Source of the DNA: Myxococcales bacterium
GTDB lineage: Bacteria > Myxococcota_A > UBA9042
Assembly (NCBI GenBank): GCA_947491025.1
Contig: CANLIC010000001.1
Location: 62,001-126,000, forward strand
Direction of reading: 5' to 3'
DNA: 64,000 nucleotides
Numbering within the stretch: position 1 is the first letter of the stretch; each line of letters starts with the position of its first letter. A program made the position numbers and the translations under genes. This document shows, one piece after another, positions 62,054 through 64,000 of the stretch. The notes beneath the pieces were generated by a model. The model did no database searches, had not been told where the DNA came from, and worked only from the letters and a program-made list of their open reading frames with translations.

Positions 62054-63468
62054 GGCGACCGCCGGGGGCGCAGGACGCGCGTGTTGCCCGGCGACCGATA
62101 GCGCCGAATCAGGTTGCCGGGAGACCAGCCCGAGACGTCGAAAAATCGGCCGTCGCGTGCGGGCCGCGCCTCGGCGAAGCGGGGAGAGCCGCCGCGCCCC
62201 ACGTTGAGCAGCACGCCGATGGAGAACGCCATGAGAATCAAGGAAGTGCCGCCGAAGGACACGAAGGGCAGCGTCAGGCCCTTGGTCGGCAGGAGCTGGA
62301 GCACGACGCCGAAGTTGACCGCGGCCTGGGTTCCGATCAGCAGCAGAATGCCGAACGCCAACATGCGGCCGAACTCGTCGCGCGCGCCGCGAACGGTGGC
62401 CATGCCGGCGACGAGAAGCCAGATGAAGAGCAGCGCGACGACAGAGACGCCGACGACCCCCAGCTCCTCACCGATGATCGCCAATACGAAGTCGGTGTGG
62501 GCCTCTGGCAGGTAACCGAGCTTCTGCTGACTGGCGCCGAGGCCACGGCCGAAGGGTCCGCCCATCGCCACGGCGAGCAGGGAGTTGGCGAGCTGGTAGC
62601 CCTTGCCGTGGAAGTCCTCGAAGGGGTCGAACCAGGCCTTGAAGCGGCCGAGGCGCATGGGGTTCTGAGCGATGAAGGCGGCTGCGGCGAAGACGGCGAG
62701 CAGGCCGGAACCGAGTAGCGGCGCGACGCGGGCGCCGGCGACGAAAGCCATGCCGAAGAGCAGAACTCCGAGCACCATGCAGGTGCCCATGTCGGGCTGG
62801 CCCATCAAAAGGCCGACGCAGACGACAAAGATCGCGACGTGCGGCAGGAGCCCGCTCGACACCGTCTGCAAGGCGCCGCGCTCGGCCTTGCTGACCAGCG
62901 AGCGCGCCATGTAGAGCACAAAAGCGACCTTGGCGAACTCGGCCGGCTGAAAGCTCTGGCCACCGATGATGAGCCAGCGCCGCGCGTTGTTGCGGACCTC
63001 GCCGAACACCAGCACGGCGATGAGCAGGACGAATGCGACCGCAAAGGCCGTCGGGGCCAGCCGCCGCCAGAGCTGGTAGGGGATCTGCATGCCAGCGATC
63101 ATCGCGACGCCAGCGATGGCGGCGTAGCGCAGGTGGCGGGTCAGAAAATACAGCTCGTCCTGGTGCTTATGGACGGCTTCGAAGTAGGACGCCGAGAACG
63201 ACATGGTGACGCCGAGGCCGCACAGGAGGAGCGTCGCGGTCAGCAGTTGCCAGTTCATGCCGGGCGGGTGCGGTGTCAGCCCCTCTGGGCTCGGCTCGAC
63301 CGGCGGACGGGCGTGGGAAACGCGGGTCGGCCCGCCGAGCAGGCCATCTTCCGACCACGCCTCTGCGCTTTCAGGTGCCGCGCCGACCACCGCCGACGCC
63401 GTCGACCAAGCCGCGGAATCGGCGGCGGGCGCGAGGCGGTCATCGACGGCGGCGGCTCGAGAGAACAT
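62050..63468 (-). CDS. ftsW: Peptidoglycan glycosyltransferase FtsW (SEDS)
   Basis: 472 residues from the ATG at 63468 (AAGGAG 8 bp upstream). About 70 soluble N-terminal residues precede ten membrane helices. SEDS landmarks: QSFQPAEFAKVAFVLYMA, MGQPDMGTCMVLG, EAHTDFVLAIIGEELGVVG and GLTLPFVSFGGTSLI. It polymerises lipid II for septal wall together with a class b PBP. It directly follows mraY; murD is not between them. The C-terminus is basic. Confidence 0.96.
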   Translation of the reverse strand: MFSRAAAVDDRLAPAADSAAWSTASAVVGAAPESAEAWSEDGLLGGPTRVSHARPPVEPSPEGLTPHPPGMNWQLLTATLLLCGLGVTMSFSASYFEAVHKHQDELYFLTRHLRYAAIAGVAMIAGMQIPYQLWRRLAPTAFAVAFVLLIAVLVFGEVRNNARRWLIIGGQSFQPAEFAKVAFVLYMARSLVSKAERGALQTVSSGLLPHVAIFVVCVGLLMGQPDMGTCMVLGVLLFGMAFVAGARVAPLLGSGLLAVFAAAAFIAQNPMRLGRFKAWFDPFEDFHGKGYQLANSLLAVAMGGPFGRGLGASQQKLGYLPEAHTDFVLAIIGEELGVVGVSVVALLFIWLLVAGMATVRGARDEFGRMLAFGILLLIGTQAAVNFGVVLQLLPTKGLTLPFVSFGGTSLILMAFSIGVLLNVGRGGSPRFAEARPARDGRFFDVSGWSPGNLIRRYRSPGNTRVLRPRRSP

Positions 63469-63492
63469 GGGGACGACTCCTTGAAGGGGCGA

Positions 63493-64000
63493 TCAGCGGA
63501 GCTTGAGGCTGGCGAGGGCGACGAGGGCGAGCAGGAACGAGGCGATCCAGAACCGAATCGTCACCCGTGGCTCCGGCCAGCCGAGCTTTTCGAAGTGGTG
63601 ATGGATGGGCGCCATCTTGAGGACACGCTTGCCGGTGTAGCGAAAGGTGTAGCGCTGGACGATGACGGAGAGCATCTCGACGATGAAGACACCGCCGATG
63701 ATGACGGTCAGCAGCTCGTTCTTGGACAGCACGGCGAACATGCCGAGGGTGCCGCCCAAGGCGAGTGCCCCGACGTCGCCCATAAAGACCTGCGCCGGGA
63801 ACGTGTTGAACCAGAGAAAGCCGATCCCGGCGCCCACCACCGCCGCCGCAACCGGCGTCAACTCGGAGATGCCGGCGACCTTCGGGATCAGCAGGTAGTC
63901 GCTCGGCACGAAGCGGTGGATGGTACCGTCGACCTGGAAGCCGAGGCTTGCGCCCGCGAGGTAGCAGAGGATGCCGTAGACGCCGGCGGCAACGATGATG
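63493..64000 (-). CDS. mraY: Phospho-MurNAc-pentapeptide transferase MraY (C-terminal part, cut by window end)
   Basis: The reading frame stays open from the stop at 63493 to the end of the window, so the gene is truncated at its 5' end by the window. The visible 168 residues are the C-terminus: [20 protein letters not shown] (the catalytic Asp region F-MGD), [20 protein letters not shown] and [15 protein letters not shown] (the conserved HHH motif). It makes lipid I from UDP-MurNAc-pentapeptide and undecaprenyl phosphate. 24 bp upstream of ftsW. Confidence 0.97.
   Translation of the reverse strand, partial: IIVAAGVYGILCYLAGASLGFQVDGTIHRFVPSDYLLIPKVAGISELTPVAAAVVGAGIGFLWFNTFPAQVFMGDVGALALGGTLGMFAVLSKNELLTVIIGGVFIVEMLSVIVQRYTFRYTGKRVLKMAPIHHHFEKLGWPEPRVTIRFWIASFLLALVALASLKLR

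Overview
This window is about 72% GC and reads as chromosome from a Gram-negative, deltaproteobacterial/Myxococcota-type bacterium. The evidence is the gene content: a MYXO-CTERM-like anchor, two AgmX/PglI C-terminal-domain proteins with FHA-like N-termini, many lipoproteins with Asp/Gly-rich linkers, a slime-mould-type Cys-rich repeat lipoprotein, and abundant TPR proteins. The species cannot be named from sequence alone. I saw no tRNA, rRNA, CRISPR array, insertion sequence or phage gene.

Layout. 70-10295 (minus): a 1947-residue secreted protein with six carbohydrate-binding-like repeats fused in frame to a lipoprotein-like glycoside hydrolase; a B12-binding radical SAM enzyme; a Cys-rich repeat lipoprotein. 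10428-18174 (minus): a probable five-gene operon (FAD oxidoreductase, TolC-type channel, MlaC-like lipid carrier, PorV/FadL-like barrel, TPR protein). 18402-22283: a J-domain/TPR protein, a divergent lipoprotein, and the coupled pair rsmD-queA. 22504-25839 (minus): a large membrane TPR protein with a zinc ribbon. 26157-33504 (plus): a copper/silver-type efflux operon with a small Cys-rich exported protein, CusC-, CusB- and CusA-like proteins. 33624-39910: small lipoproteins, glutaredoxin, YqgF/RuvX, a peptidoglycan-binding-domain protein, an EF-hand-like repeat lipoprotein and an Ala/Pro-rich lipoprotein. 40046-47616 (minus): GrpE with an FHA-GGDEF protein, an SDR-type reductase, and two tandem FHA-like/AgmX paralogs. 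48114-51777 (plus): a lipoprotein with a degenerate CHAT/caspase-like domain, then ribH, nusB and an M17-peptidase N-domain protein. 51996-56469: a MepA-HEAT endopeptidase, pgsA, and a DsbD-like protein. 56566-64000 (minus): a division/cell-wall cluster mraY-ftsW-murG-ftsQ-ftsA-ftsZ, with mraY cut by the window end.

How the genes fit together. Much of the window concerns the envelope: lipid II synthesis and division (mraY to ftsZ), phosphatidylglycerol synthesis (pgsA), periplasmic thiol transfer (DsbD-like), murein hydrolysis (MepA-like), metal efflux and a possible lipid/hydrophobe trafficking operon. Many genes overlap by 1-4 bp (TGATG, ATGA or GTGA), so operon calls are well supported. 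Eleven sigma-70-like promoters can be read, mostly with the pattern TTGxxx, 16-19 bp, TAxxxT; several of them decide between alternative starts.

The best candidates for something undescribed are the five-gene FAD/TolC/MlaC/barrel/TPR operon, the lipoprotein with an apparent catalytically dead CHAT-like domain, the stop-less junction between an anchor signal and a lipoprotein signal, and the pairing of a Cys-rich repeat lipoprotein with a B12 radical SAM gene.
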